From Motiliproteus sp036961355 (lineage in GTDB: Bacteria > Pseudomonadota > Gammaproteobacteria > Pseudomonadales > Balneatricaceae), in contig JBALVL010000020.1 in the NCBI GenBank assembly GCA_036961355.1, forward strand, positions 18,805 to 82,804: a stretch of DNA of 64,000 bases, written 5' to 3'. Shown one piece after another: positions 47,511-56,354 of the stretch; position 1 is the stretch's first letter; each line of letters starts with the position of its first letter. The notes under the pieces are model-generated. The model was not told where the DNA came from. It searched no databases and saw nothing but the letters and a program-made list of their open reading frames with translations. A program made the translations under genes and the position numbers.

Positions 47511-48641
47511 ATGTTACACCACGGCGGTCGTTTGCTGCAGGCGGCGCAACAATTCCATATTCCGGTAATCGACTGGCTCGACCTGTCGACGGGCATCAAC
47601 CCTATTGGTTGGCCTGTACCTCTGATTGATCAGACAGACTGGCAACGACTGCCCGATCCCGACGATGGTTTACTGCAAACTGCCGCTGATTACTATCAAT
47701 GCCAAATGCTGCTGCCGGTTGCCGGATCACAAGCTGCCATTCAAATGTTGCCTTATCTACGTAGCCAGAGTCGGGTCGGAGTGCCAATCGAAGCTTACGA
47801 CGAACACCGTTACCACTGGCAACAGGCTGGCCACCAAGTCATCGTTGTGGCGACAGATCAGATTAACCAGCACATTGATCGGTTGGATGTCTTGATCCTG
47901 CTCAATCCCAACAACCCCACCGGAGAGTGCTTCAGCGCAGCACAGTTACTCGACTGGCAACAACGCTTGCATCGTCGCGGGGGGTGGTTGATTGTTGACG
48001 AGGCTTTTATCGATACCACTCCAGAGAAGAGCCTACTGCCACACTGCCCTCGTCCTGGTCTGATCGTATTGCGCTCTATCGGTAAATTTTTTGGTTTAGC
48101 CGGAATACGGTCCGGTTTTGTCGCAGCCGAGGCGAATCTACTCGATAAGCTTGCACAGCGATTAGGCCCCTGGACGCTCAGCGGGCCTACCCGCACTGTC
48201 AGCCAACTGGCATTGGCTGATCGGTCGTGGCAGGTTCAAACACAAAACCGTTTGCAAACCGATGCCAGGCGTTTACAGCGGCTAATGCAACGAATACCGC
48301 AACTATTATTGCAACGACAGTTACAAGCGCTACAGCCCGAAGACGCGATAACGGGTACCGCTCTGTTTCAGAGTTTTAACAGCCATGCAGCAGAAAAATT
48401 ATTCGATCACTTCGCCCAACAAGGAATATTGACACGGCTATTTGACCCTCTGCCGCAAACCTCAGAAAATCCGAACGCTGAGCAGCAACCCCGACGGCTA
48501 CGAATCGGCCTGCCTGGTAGCGAGCTGCAATGGCAGCGACTGACAGCAGCGATCGATGCTCTCATCAAGCCAATAACAGAGCATGCCATCGAGTCAGCAA
48601 CTACAGCGTTAGTAGCCTCACCCTTAGCGCTTTCAGATTAG
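47511..48641 (+). CDS. cobD: Threonine-phosphate decarboxylase (CobD-like)
   Basis: CobD is a PLP enzyme that makes (R)-1-amino-2-propanol phosphate, the linker between the corrin ring and the lower ligand. The start was set at the ATG at 47511 (MLHHGGRLLQAAQ), with AGAAGG upstream. The 376 residues include DLSTGINPIGWPV, LLNPNNPTGE, VDEAFID, and the PLP lysine in RSIGKFFGLAGIRSGF. The C-terminal 20 residues are variable. It is followed 66 nt later by bluB, which makes the lower-ligand base. The other corrin genes are not in the window. Confidence 0.88.
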   Translation: MLHHGGRLLQAAQQFHIPVIDWLDLSTGINPIGWPVPLIDQTDWQRLPDPDDGLLQTAADYYQCQMLLPVAGSQAAIQMLPYLRSQSRVGVPIEAYDEHRYHWQQAGHQVIVVATDQINQHIDRLDVLILLNPNNPTGECFSAAQLLDWQQRLHRRGGWLIVDEAFIDTTPEKSLLPHCPRPGLIVLRSIGKFFGLAGIRSGFVAAEANLLDKLAQRLGPWTLSGPTRTVSQLALADRSWQVQTQNRLQTDARRLQRLMQRIPQLLLQRQLQALQPEDAITGTALFQSFNSHAAEKLFDHFAQQGILTRLFDPLPQTSENPNAEQQPRRLRIGLPGSELQWQRLTAAIDALIKPITEHAIESATTALVASPLALSD

Positions 48642-48707
48642 CCCCGTTTCGCCTCTTTATTGGCGTAAAATTGCAGTGGCCTGCCCGTCAACTACCAAGG
48701 ATCTGTT

Positions 48708-49355
48708 ATGCAAAATGTCGTTATCAGCGCTGAAGAACGTGATGCACTCTACAAAGTGATCTACAACCGTCGCGATACTCGCAGTGAATTTAAGCCTGAT
48801 AGCATCCCTGAGACGGTATTAATGCGCTTGCTCAACGCCGCCCACCACGCCCCTAGTGTCGGTTTCATGCAGCCCTGGGACTTCATCGTGGTTGAGGACC
48901 TGTCAGTACGGCAGCGCATCAAAGCCGGATTCGAACAGGCCCACGCCGAAGCTACAGAGATGTTTAAAGGCGAACGACAGCAGCAATACCGGAGCCTGAA
49001 GCTCGAAGGCATATTAGAGGCGCCGCTAGGTATCTGCATTACCTGCGATCGCGACCGGACAGGAGATGTGGTGATCGGGCGAACGGCCAATCCTGAGATG
49101 GATCTTTACAGTTCGGTCTGCGCTGTTCAAAACCTATGGCTGGCCGCCCGCGCTGAAAACTTGGGGCTCGGTTGGGTCAGTATCATTCACCATGACCTGA
49201 TGCGCGAAGTGTTAAATATTCCCGAAAACATCGTCCCTATCGCCTACCTGTGCATCGGTTATGTTAACCACTTCCATGAAAAGCCAGAGCTGGAGAAAAA
49301 AGGCTGGTTACCCAGGGTAGATATACAAACGTTGATTCATCGTGATGGCTGGTAA
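48708..49355 (+). CDS. bluB: 5,6-dimethylbenzimidazole synthase BluB
   Basis: BluB is an oxygen-dependent flavin-destructase of the nitroreductase fold that converts FMNH2 to 5,6-dimethylbenzimidazole, the lower ligand of B12. The 215 residues contain NRRDTRSEFKP, HHAPSVGFMQPWDFIVV, YSSVCAVQNLWLAARAENLGLGWVS and the BluB-typical IGYVNHFHEKPELEKKGW. Presence of the GFMQPW motif separates BluB from ordinary nitroreductases. It forms a pair with cobD, so this organism can make or complete benzimidazolyl cobamides aerobically. Confidence 0.93.
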   Translation: MQNVVISAEERDALYKVIYNRRDTRSEFKPDSIPETVLMRLLNAAHHAPSVGFMQPWDFIVVEDLSVRQRIKAGFEQAHAEATEMFKGERQQQYRSLKLEGILEAPLGICITCDRDRTGDVVIGRTANPEMDLYSSVCAVQNLWLAARAENLGLGWVSIIHHDLMREVLNIPENIVPIAYLCIGYVNHFHEKPELEKKGWLPRVDIQTLIHRDGW

Positions 49356-49514
49356 CACTTACGAACAAGCCACTTCTTGATCGTACACTCGTCAACATGA
49401 AAACCACCACCAAGTGGGGTGCGATATATCACCTGACCGCCTTATTAATGCAGTGATCAACCCCAGTTTGCTGTTAAAATAGACAACCGTTATACAGAGT
49501 TGAAAGAGACAACT

Positions 49515-50111
49515 ATGCCACTGCCCCCTGCCGCGGCCCCCCGCAAACACCTCCATACCCGTAAAGTCACTTGTGTAGGCTTTGAACGCGAAGATGGTCT
49601 GTTTGATATCGAAGGACGGATGACCGATACCAAAACCTACGATATCGATAACCGGGATCGTGGCGGTCAAATCAAGGCGGGCGAAGCAATCCATGACATG
49701 TCGATCCGGTTAACGATCGATCTCAATTTTAATATCCATCACGTCGACGCCGTCATCGATTACTCACCGTTTAACATCTGTCCGCGAATCGCCGATCGCT
49801 TTAAACAACTGGAAGGCGAACAGATCGCCGCAGGTTGGAACCGTAAGGTAAAGTCGCTGTTTGCCGGCACTCAGGGCTGCACGCATCTATCTGAGCTGCT
49901 GGGACCGGTCGCCACTACTGCCTTCCAGTCAACGGGTAGAGCCCGGGCGAAGTGGGCAGAAGCGAACAAGAACAGTAGCGAACACAGCGGCGCTGCGGAA
50001 AAACCAACGTCTTCATTTAACCCGTTGGTCAACAGCTGCCATGCTCTTGCGCAAGATAGTGATGTGGTCAAAATGATGTGGCCGGAACAATACCAAACCA
50101 AAGAAAGCTAG
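49515..50111 (+). CDS. DUF2889 domain protein
   Basis: A 198-residue protein of the DUF2889 family, found in proteobacteria and without known function. Recognisable parts are FEREDGLFDIEGRMTDTKTY, IHDMSIRLTIDLNFNIH, YSPFNICPRIADRF and GTQGCTHLSELLGPVATTAFQ. The CTHLSEL stretch is strongly conserved in the family. The C-terminal tail is low-complexity. The ATG at 49515 was chosen over a TTG five codons upstream. It is convergent with selU and shares a hairpin at 50165. Confidence 0.85.
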   Translation: MPLPPAAAPRKHLHTRKVTCVGFEREDGLFDIEGRMTDTKTYDIDNRDRGGQIKAGEAIHDMSIRLTIDLNFNIHHVDAVIDYSPFNICPRIADRFKQLEGEQIAAGWNRKVKSLFAGTQGCTHLSELLGPVATTAFQSTGRARAKWAEANKNSSEHSGAAEKPTSSFNPLVNSCHALAQDSDVVKMMWPEQYQTKES

Positions 50112-50164
50112 CGTCGATAATGAGACAAACAACCGATTGCAGCCATGTCTCTTCCAAAAGGAAA

Positions 50165-50193
50165 GAACCGGCGCAACGGTTGCTGGCCGGTTC
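50165..50193. terminator. Hairpin between DUF2889 and selU
   Basis: gaaccggc (50165-50172) and gccggttc (50186-50193) form a perfect 8-bp stem with a 13-nt loop between the two convergent genes. The minus-strand side is followed by a T-rich tract (TTTCCTTTT), so it could end selU transcription, and less clearly the plus-strand gene. Confidence 0.55.
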
Positions 50194-50208
50194 AATGCTT
50201 CGAAATGA

Positions 50209-51336
50209 TTAACCGTTAAGCGAATTGCGGTATTGCTCGAACCACTGCTCTACAGCAGCCTGATTACCACGAAACAGGACCCTATCCTGTTTTTTACTTA
50301 ACTGGTAATCGTACATAGGATCGTAATACTGGGTCAGTAGCGCTTCGATCCAAACTGCATGCAGCTCGGTTTCCCCATTAAGTAAATGCTGATCCATTGC
50401 CGCTTGCATCAGGGCATTGATCGACAGGTAGCGTTCCCCACCCAGACGTTTTTTGACCCGTGCCAAGCTGGCGAGCATATACTCGGCATACTGCTGCACC
50501 CCCTGCTCGGCTCCAAAATGTGAGATATATTCAGCTGCCAGGTCATCGACATAGTCGGCTTTTACCTGCTCCACCCGTAATGCCATCGGCTCTTCAAGCA
50601 CGGCGATAGGAGCCTGTCCCATCGCCTCGTATAAACTCAATGGTAGATTGAGACTGCCGATCAAGCGGCTCTCATCCTCGACCATCAAACAGCCGGCAAT
50701 ACGATGCTGCAGTTTCAGTAAGTTTATCGCCAACGCATTTTCAAAATTGATCTGCCTCGGTTGCGGTGTCACGCGGCGGCCGAAGCTTGAACCTCGGTGA
50801 TTGGCCAACCCTTCAAGATCTAACGACGGAGCAACTCGGTCAAGCACGCGTGTTTTACCGGTACCGGTGCGACCGCTCAGTACAAGCCACGGGCGCTCGG
50901 CAGCCTGTTGTTCGGTCAGATCGAGAAGGAAGCGCCGCATCGCTTTGTAGCCACCCTTGATCAGTGGATACTCGACACCGGCTTCGGTCATCCACTGACG
51001 CGAAGTGTGCGAGCGTAAACCACCCCGAAAGCAATAGATAAAACCGTTGGGGTGCTGTTCGGCAAATTGGCGCCAACCTTCGACTCGCTGATGTTTTAGC
51101 TCACCACTAACCAATTGATGACCCAACTTAATAGCGGCATCCTGGCCTCGTCGCTTATAACAAGTGCCGACCTGCTCGCGCTCATCGTCGCTCATCAACG
51201 GCAGATTAACACTGTTGGGAAATGCACCCTGGGAAAACTCGATCGGTGCGCGGGTATCTATCATCGGCACATCGTTGAGAAACAAGGATTCGTAGTCGTC
51301 GGTATCGTTTGTCTGGGTCACCGTGGTGGCGCTCAT
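50209..51336 (-). CDS. selU: tRNA 2-selenouridine synthase SelU (MnmH/YbbB)
   Basis: SelU replaces sulfur with selenium at the wobble 2-thiouridine of tRNA, using selenophosphate and a geranylated intermediate. The 375 residues show an N-terminal rhodanese domain with active Cys in YCFRGGLRSHTS, and a C-terminal P-loop domain with LSGRTGTGKTRVLD. The start overlaps the selD stop by 4 nt (ATGA), giving a classic selD-selU operon. With mnmA in the same window both steps of U34 modification are covered. Confidence 0.95.
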   Translation of the reverse strand: MSATTVTQTNDTDDYESLFLNDVPMIDTRAPIEFSQGAFPNSVNLPLMSDDEREQVGTCYKRRGQDAAIKLGHQLVSGELKHQRVEGWRQFAEQHPNGFIYCFRGGLRSHTSRQWMTEAGVEYPLIKGGYKAMRRFLLDLTEQQAAERPWLVLSGRTGTGKTRVLDRVAPSLDLEGLANHRGSSFGRRVTPQPRQINFENALAINLLKLQHRIAGCLMVEDESRLIGSLNLPLSLYEAMGQAPIAVLEEPMALRVEQVKADYVDDLAAEYISHFGAEQGVQQYAEYMLASLARVKKRLGGERYLSINALMQAAMDQHLLNGETELHAVWIEALLTQYYDPMYDYQLSKKQDRVLFRGNQAAVEQWFEQYRNSLNG

Positions 51337-52394
51337 TGACCACTAACCAGTTCGACCAGCACCTTGGGAAGATTGCCAGTAACGCATGGGGCCAGTAACT
51401 GACCGATAGGCTGATCATTGAGCCCCTGCTCACGCAACATGGCTTTAACCTGATGCTCAGATTCACCACTAACTGCAACCAACAGGCCACCACTGGTCTG
51501 CGGATCGCATAGGATAGCGCGTTGCTGGTCGGTGAGGGTCGCGACCTTGTCACCATAACTGGCAAAGTTGCGGTCGGTACCGCCGGGTACTGCGCCCTGA
51601 TCTAGGTAGTGTTGTACCTGATCCAGTAACGGAATTTGTGAAAAGTCGATCTGCGCAGTGACACCACTGCCCTCACAGACCTCAATCAGGTGTCCAAGCA
51701 AACCAAAACCGGTGACGTCGGTCATCGCACTGACACCCTGAAGCGCTGCCAGCCGGGTTCCGATCTTATTGAGTTGGCACATCGAATCACGCGCGATATG
51801 CGCATGTTCGGGGGCCAGCTTCGACTGTTTCTGCGCGGTTGATAAGATACCAACGCCGATTTTCTTGGTCAGATACAGTCGCGCTCCAGCTTCGGCGGTA
51901 TCGTTACGCTTGATTTTATCCTGATCAATCAGACCGGTCACCGCCAAGCCGAAGATCGGCTCGGGTGCATCGATACTGTGCCCTCCTGCCAGCAATATCC
52001 CCGCGTCCATGCAGGCCTGACGGCCGCCATCGACTACTTTGGCAGCAATTTCGGCACCCAGCACGTTGATCGGCCAACCCAAGATGGCGATCGCCATCGA
52101 CGGGGTGCCACCCATCGCGTAAATATCAGAGATGGCATTGGTTGCAGCGATACGGCCAAAATCGAAGGGGTCGTCAACAATCGGCATGAAAAAGTCGGTC
52201 GTACTAATTACCGCCTGGCCGTTGTCCAGTGCATAGACTGCAGCATCGTCTTTGGAGCTATTGCCCACCAGCAAACGCTCATCCTGCGGTAACTCCAACG
52301 AACTTTGTAAAATTTTATCGAGCACGTTAGGGGCAATTTTGCAGCCGCAGCCAGCGCCGTGGCTATAAGCGGTAAGACGGATCGGTTCATTCAT
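51333..52394 (-). CDS. selD: Selenophosphate synthase SelD (Cys form)
   Basis: SelD makes selenophosphate from selenide and ATP. The active-site segment is HGAGCGCKI near residues 12-20; the catalytic position is Cys rather than selenocysteine, so no in-frame UGA is needed. Other parts are DDAAVYALDNGQAVISTTDFF, GRIAATNAISDIYAMGG, LAGGHSID and TDVTGFGLLGHL. The length of 353 residues is normal. selA, selB and selC are not in the window, so only the selenouridine use of selenophosphate is seen here. Confidence 0.95.
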   Translation of the reverse strand: MNEPIRLTAYSHGAGCGCKIAPNVLDKILQSSLELPQDERLLVGNSSKDDAAVYALDNGQAVISTTDFFMPIVDDPFDFGRIAATNAISDIYAMGGTPSMAIAILGWPINVLGAEIAAKVVDGGRQACMDAGILLAGGHSIDAPEPIFGLAVTGLIDQDKIKRNDTAEAGARLYLTKKIGVGILSTAQKQSKLAPEHAHIARDSMCQLNKIGTRLAALQGVSAMTDVTGFGLLGHLIEVCEGSGVTAQIDFSQIPLLDQVQHYLDQGAVPGGTDRNFASYGDKVATLTDQQRAILCDPQTSGGLLVAVSGESEHQVKAMLREQGLNDQPIGQLLAPCVTGNLPKVLVELVSGQ

Positions 52395-52647
52395 CAGGCA
52401 GACTCAACAGGGACAATAACGATAGACAGTTAGGAAGGGTAACAACGACAAATAGGGGTTGTTGTAACCGGGTGCATGTTATAGCGAAAAACGTCGCAAA
52501 TGTCGAAAAAGCTTGGCCCTTAGCAACTTTGGTGAGGTGGGCTGTAACCGCCAGAATTGCTAGACTGATCGTATTATTAACCGGTCTGATTCAGCTTGCT
52601 GCCGTGTAACAACTGATCTGAAAAACCGTTTAAACAAGGAACCTGTC

Positions 52648-54267
52648 ATGGATAAGCTGGTCAGTGACGATCAAGCGGTTGCTTTGCTCAATAGTGGCGA
52701 TACGTTGACCACGGCAGGGTTTGTCGGCAACGGCTTCCCCGAGTTACTGGCTATCGCGTTAGAACAGCGTTTTAAATCGCAGCATGCTCCTCTCGACCTG
52801 ACACTGGTCTACGCGGCGGGCCAAGGTGACGGTGGCGAACGTGGACTCAACCACTTAGCACACCCAGGGCTAATTAAACGCGTGATCGGTGGCCATTGGG
52901 GACTGGTGCCCAGCCTTGGGCGAATGGCTCTGGATAACCAGATCGAAGCTTACAACCTACCGCAGGGCGTAATTTCACAGCTGTTCCGCGACATCGCTGC
53001 CGGCCGCCCCGGTTGCCTGACCCACGTCGGTCTACACACTTTTGTCGACCCTCGCTACGATGGCGGTCAACTCAATAACCTCACCCAAGAACCGATGGTA
53101 GAACTGCTCGAGATAGGCGGTACTGAACAGCTCTTCTACAAAGCATTTGCCATCAATGTTGCCTTTCTGCGTGGCACCTGCTCCGACCGACACGGCAATA
53201 TCACGATGGAGCGGGAGGCATTGCCGCTCGATAATCTGGCGATGGCGCAAGCGGTGCACAACTGCGGCGGTACCGTCATTGTCCAGGTTGAAAAAATTGT
53301 CGAGCACCACCACTTACACCCTAACATGGTCAAAATCCCCGGCATACTGGTCGACAACGTCGTGCTGGCGGAACCGCAGCATCACTGGCAAACCTTTGCG
53401 GAGCCGTTCAACCCGGCATACTGCGGTCTGTTAACCCAAAATCAGTCTGCTTCCTCAAACTCTGCCCATGAACCTTCCTTGCCACCGTTACCACTGGATC
53501 TTCGCAAACTGATCGGACGCCGGGCGTTGTTGGAGCTCAAAGCCGATTCAATTATCAACCTGGGGATCGGCATGCCCGAAACTGTAGCTGCGGTGGCGGC
53601 TGAGGAAAAATTGCTCGACAGCGTCACTATGACGATTGAACCCGGCGGCATCGGCGGCATCCCGGCCGGAGGGCTAAGTTTTGGGGCCGTCATCAATGCG
53701 CAGGCGATGATAGACCAGTCATCACAATTTGATTTTTATGACGGTGGTGGTCTCGATCAGGCATTTTTGGGTATGGCTCAGGTAAATGCTGCAGGTGACG
53801 TCAACGTCAGTCGATTTGGCAACCGTATCGCCGGTGCGGGAGGATTTATTAATATCAGCCAAAACGCCGCTGAAGTGTATTTTATGGGAACGCTGGTCAG
53901 TGGCGACTCGGCGCTAACGATCTCGAACGATCAGAACACTCCAGGGTTATCGGTTAAGCAAGAATTGGACAGCGACCCTGTAACAGCGGTCAAACCTCGG
54001 CAGGTTATCCAGAAGTTCGTTACCGAGATCGATCACCTGACCTTTAACGGGCGTTATGCCGCTGAGCGTGGCCAGAAGGTTTTTTATATTACCGAACGCT
54101 GTGTCTTCCAACTGACAATCAAAGGGATCGAATTGATCGAAATTGCACTAGGGCTCGATCTTGAACGAGATATTCTGCAGCAGATGGCCTTCCGGCCACT
54201 GATCGCCAATAACCTTGTTCGTACCGACCCTCGTGTCTATAACCGAGGAGACATGGGGCTAAAGTGA
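52648..54267 (+). CDS. Acyl-CoA:acetate/3-ketoacid CoA-transferase, fused alpha-beta form
   Basis: A family I CoA-transferase with both halves in one 539-residue chain, like YdiF. The alpha half (1-270) has SGDTLTTAGFVGNGFPE, YAAGQGDGGERGLNHLA, GGHWGLVPSLGRMA. The beta half (285-530) has INLGIGMPETVAAVA and the catalytic Glu331 in TIEPGGIGGIPAGG. The enzyme swaps CoA between short-chain acids, probably acetate, propionate, acetoacetate or similar. AAGGAA precedes the ATG. It is alone between selD and the REC-GGDEF gene, so its physiological pair is unknown. Confidence 0.9.
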   Translation: MDKLVSDDQAVALLNSGDTLTTAGFVGNGFPELLAIALEQRFKSQHAPLDLTLVYAAGQGDGGERGLNHLAHPGLIKRVIGGHWGLVPSLGRMALDNQIEAYNLPQGVISQLFRDIAAGRPGCLTHVGLHTFVDPRYDGGQLNNLTQEPMVELLEIGGTEQLFYKAFAINVAFLRGTCSDRHGNITMEREALPLDNLAMAQAVHNCGGTVIVQVEKIVEHHHLHPNMVKIPGILVDNVVLAEPQHHWQTFAEPFNPAYCGLLTQNQSASSNSAHEPSLPPLPLDLRKLIGRRALLELKADSIINLGIGMPETVAAVAAEEKLLDSVTMTIEPGGIGGIPAGGLSFGAVINAQAMIDQSSQFDFYDGGGLDQAFLGMAQVNAAGDVNVSRFGNRIAGAGGFINISQNAAEVYFMGTLVSGDSALTISNDQNTPGLSVKQELDSDPVTAVKPRQVIQKFVTEIDHLTFNGRYAAERGQKVFYITERCVFQLTIKGIELIEIALGLDLERDILQQMAFRPLIANNLVRTDPRVYNRGDMGLK

Positions 54268-54300
54268 TCCCTGCCAGTCTCCAAAGCTCTGTCCGGCTAC

Positions 54301-55543
54301 TTAACCAATGATACGGTTACGCCCCTCTTCTTTGGCCCGGTATAGGTAATCATCGGCCTGCTTCAATAGCTCATCGAGATCACCGCCCTCATCACACACG
54401 CCGATGCTAACAGTGACGTTAATTTGAGCATCTTGATGCGAAATAACCGTCGACTCGAGTTGCTGTCGAAACGGATCCAGTTGCTGGATAGATTCTGACA
54501 GGTCACGCTCGGGAAAGATGATAGCGAACTCTTCACCGCCAACACGAGCACAGATACAGTCACTAAAGTGTTCACGACACAGATCGGCTACCTGGCGCAA
54601 AACCTGATCGCCCCCTTGATGGCCGTAACTGTCATTGATCTGTTTGAAGTGATCCAGGTCCATCAATGCCACCGAGAAATGCTGATCACTCTTACGACAC
54701 TGAGCCAACTGTTTACTGCCCTCATCGAAGAAGTAGCGCCGATTATACAAGCCGGTCAATTCATCGGTGGTTACCGCCAGATTCAATTTCTCTATGGTTT
54801 CTAACAATTCCAAGTTTTGCATCACCCGACAATGAAACTCTTCGTTAGAGAACGGCTTACGTAAAAAATCATTGGCACCGTTCTTGATAAACTTAGCCGA
54901 TAATTCTCCATCACTCTCCATCGACACACCGATAATAACAAGTTGCTCTGGCGAGTAATCGAGCCGAACTTTGGTGGTTAGCTCAAAGCCGTCCATGTGA
55001 CCCATGTTGTAATCAGTTACCAGCAGTTTGATATCGGGGTGCTGCTGTAGCAGGCCCAACGCTTCGACACCGTCACGCGCTTGCATCGCTTTGATATTAT
55101 GCTGTTGCAGCAGGGAAACCATCAGACTGCGACTGACCAGTGAATCATCGACCACTAACGCTTTAATTCCTGGGTTGAGTGACAACCGTTTAACCAGTTT
55201 TACTGCATAGTCATAAGCGTAGCGTCCCTCTTTATTGAGGTAATCAACCACACCCTTTTCCAGCAACATGGTTCGCACGGCCGGATCGACCAAGCCGGAC
55301 AAGGACAATCACAGGAATGCCCTTGCCCATCACAAGATCGACCGCTTCTCCGTTAGGTGCATCGGGCAGGTTAAGATCAACAATAGCGGCGACATGATCG
55401 CAGGGGGCTGTATCGAGATAGCTTTTCACCTCGGCCAGCGAATTCATGATGACCGGCGTAAAGCCAAGTTGCTGCCGAATCAGATAACTGAGCACACGTG
55501 CCATGGTGTTACTGTCTTCAACAACCAGGACTTTAGTTTCCAT
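54301..55543 (-). pseudogene. REC-REC-GGDEF response regulator, split by a one-base frameshift
   Basis: The ATG at 55543 starts a receiver domain (TKVLVVEDSNTMARVLSYL, IVDLNLPDAPNG). Near 55300 the frame slips: GIPVIVL should continue as SGLVDPAVRTMLLEKG, which lies in the next frame; one surplus G explains it. The downstream frame then carries a second receiver domain with ALVVDDSLVSRSL and phospho-Asp in VTDYNMGHMDG, and a GGDEF domain with VGGEEF. Repaired, the PleD-like protein is about 413 residues. An RxxD inhibitory site is not evident before GGEEF (HFSD). If real, the mutation removes the first receiver link, although a TTG at 55308 could restart a REC-GGDEF protein. A sequencing error is possible. 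Confidence 0.82.
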
Positions 55544-55682
55544 AATTACTACTCGCTATGAATTCAACCATGACCTTATGAATATGGCCTGCCTGAAATA
55601 CCGAAAATTTGGAACTATTGATAAAACATCTCTTAACGCTTATGTGTTTAAGCGACTTTATAAAGACATTTTTTGTGATAAA

Positions 55683-56168
55683 TCAATTTAGCGTTAACAC
55701 TTCCGGGGAAACTAACACGCCGTTGTTGTCTGCGTAGAGATAGTTACCAGGACGAAAGGTCACACCACCAAAAGTCACATCAACGTTGAGGTCGCCCAAC
55801 CCGCGTTTATCTGTCTTCATCGGGTGTGTAGCAAGAGCGGCAACACCAAGATCGGTCTCACCGATGGCGTTAACGTCACGGATACAGCCATAGATGACAA
55901 TACCCTCCCAACCATTTTTAGCCGCTTTTTCAGCGAGCATATCGCCGAGCATGGCACGGCGCATCGATGCTCCACCATCAACGACCAGAACTTTTCCGTG
56001 GCCGGGTAAGGCGACCTGCTCCCGAACCAGCGAGTTATCTTCGTAGGCTTTAATCGTTACGATCTCACCACCAAACTGTTCGCGTCCACCGAAATTGGCA
56101 AACATCGGTTCTACCACTTGCACTAAATCGGGAAATTGATCACACAGATCAGGTAACAGGTCTTGCAC
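55683..56168 (-). CDS. rraA: Ribonuclease E activity regulator RraA
   Basis: RraA binds RNase E and lowers mRNA turnover; the fold is that of demethylmenaquinone methyltransferase-like aldolases. The start is the GTG at 56168, with AGGAG 8 nt upstream, which gives the family-typical 161 residues (VQDLLPDLCDQFPD). Motifs seen are FGGREQFGGEIVTIKAYED, VDGGASMRRAMLGDMLAEKA, GCIRDVNAIGETDLGV. No rne gene is in the window. It is monocistronic between the REC-GGDEF and CHASE genes. Confidence 0.93.
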   Translation of the reverse strand: MQDLLPDLCDQFPDLVQVVEPMFANFGGREQFGGEIVTIKAYEDNSLVREQVALPGHGKVLVVDGGASMRRAMLGDMLAEKAAKNGWEGIVIYGCIRDVNAIGETDLGVAALATHPMKTDKRGLGDLNVDVTFGGVTFRPGNYLYADNNGVLVSPEVLTLN

Positions 56169-56354
56169 GTGTACACTCCTTATATCGTTGACTATGGACA
56201 GAACTAATCTATCTACTATTATTCGTCGCAGTACTGTAGTCGAAAACGGTTCATGACGATATCGACTCATCTTCGCTGCTGTACTTGTTTACTTGATAAT
56301 TGAGCTATAAATTAATTACCTTCGGCCCCCCCCTGACAGGCATGAGAAGTAATA

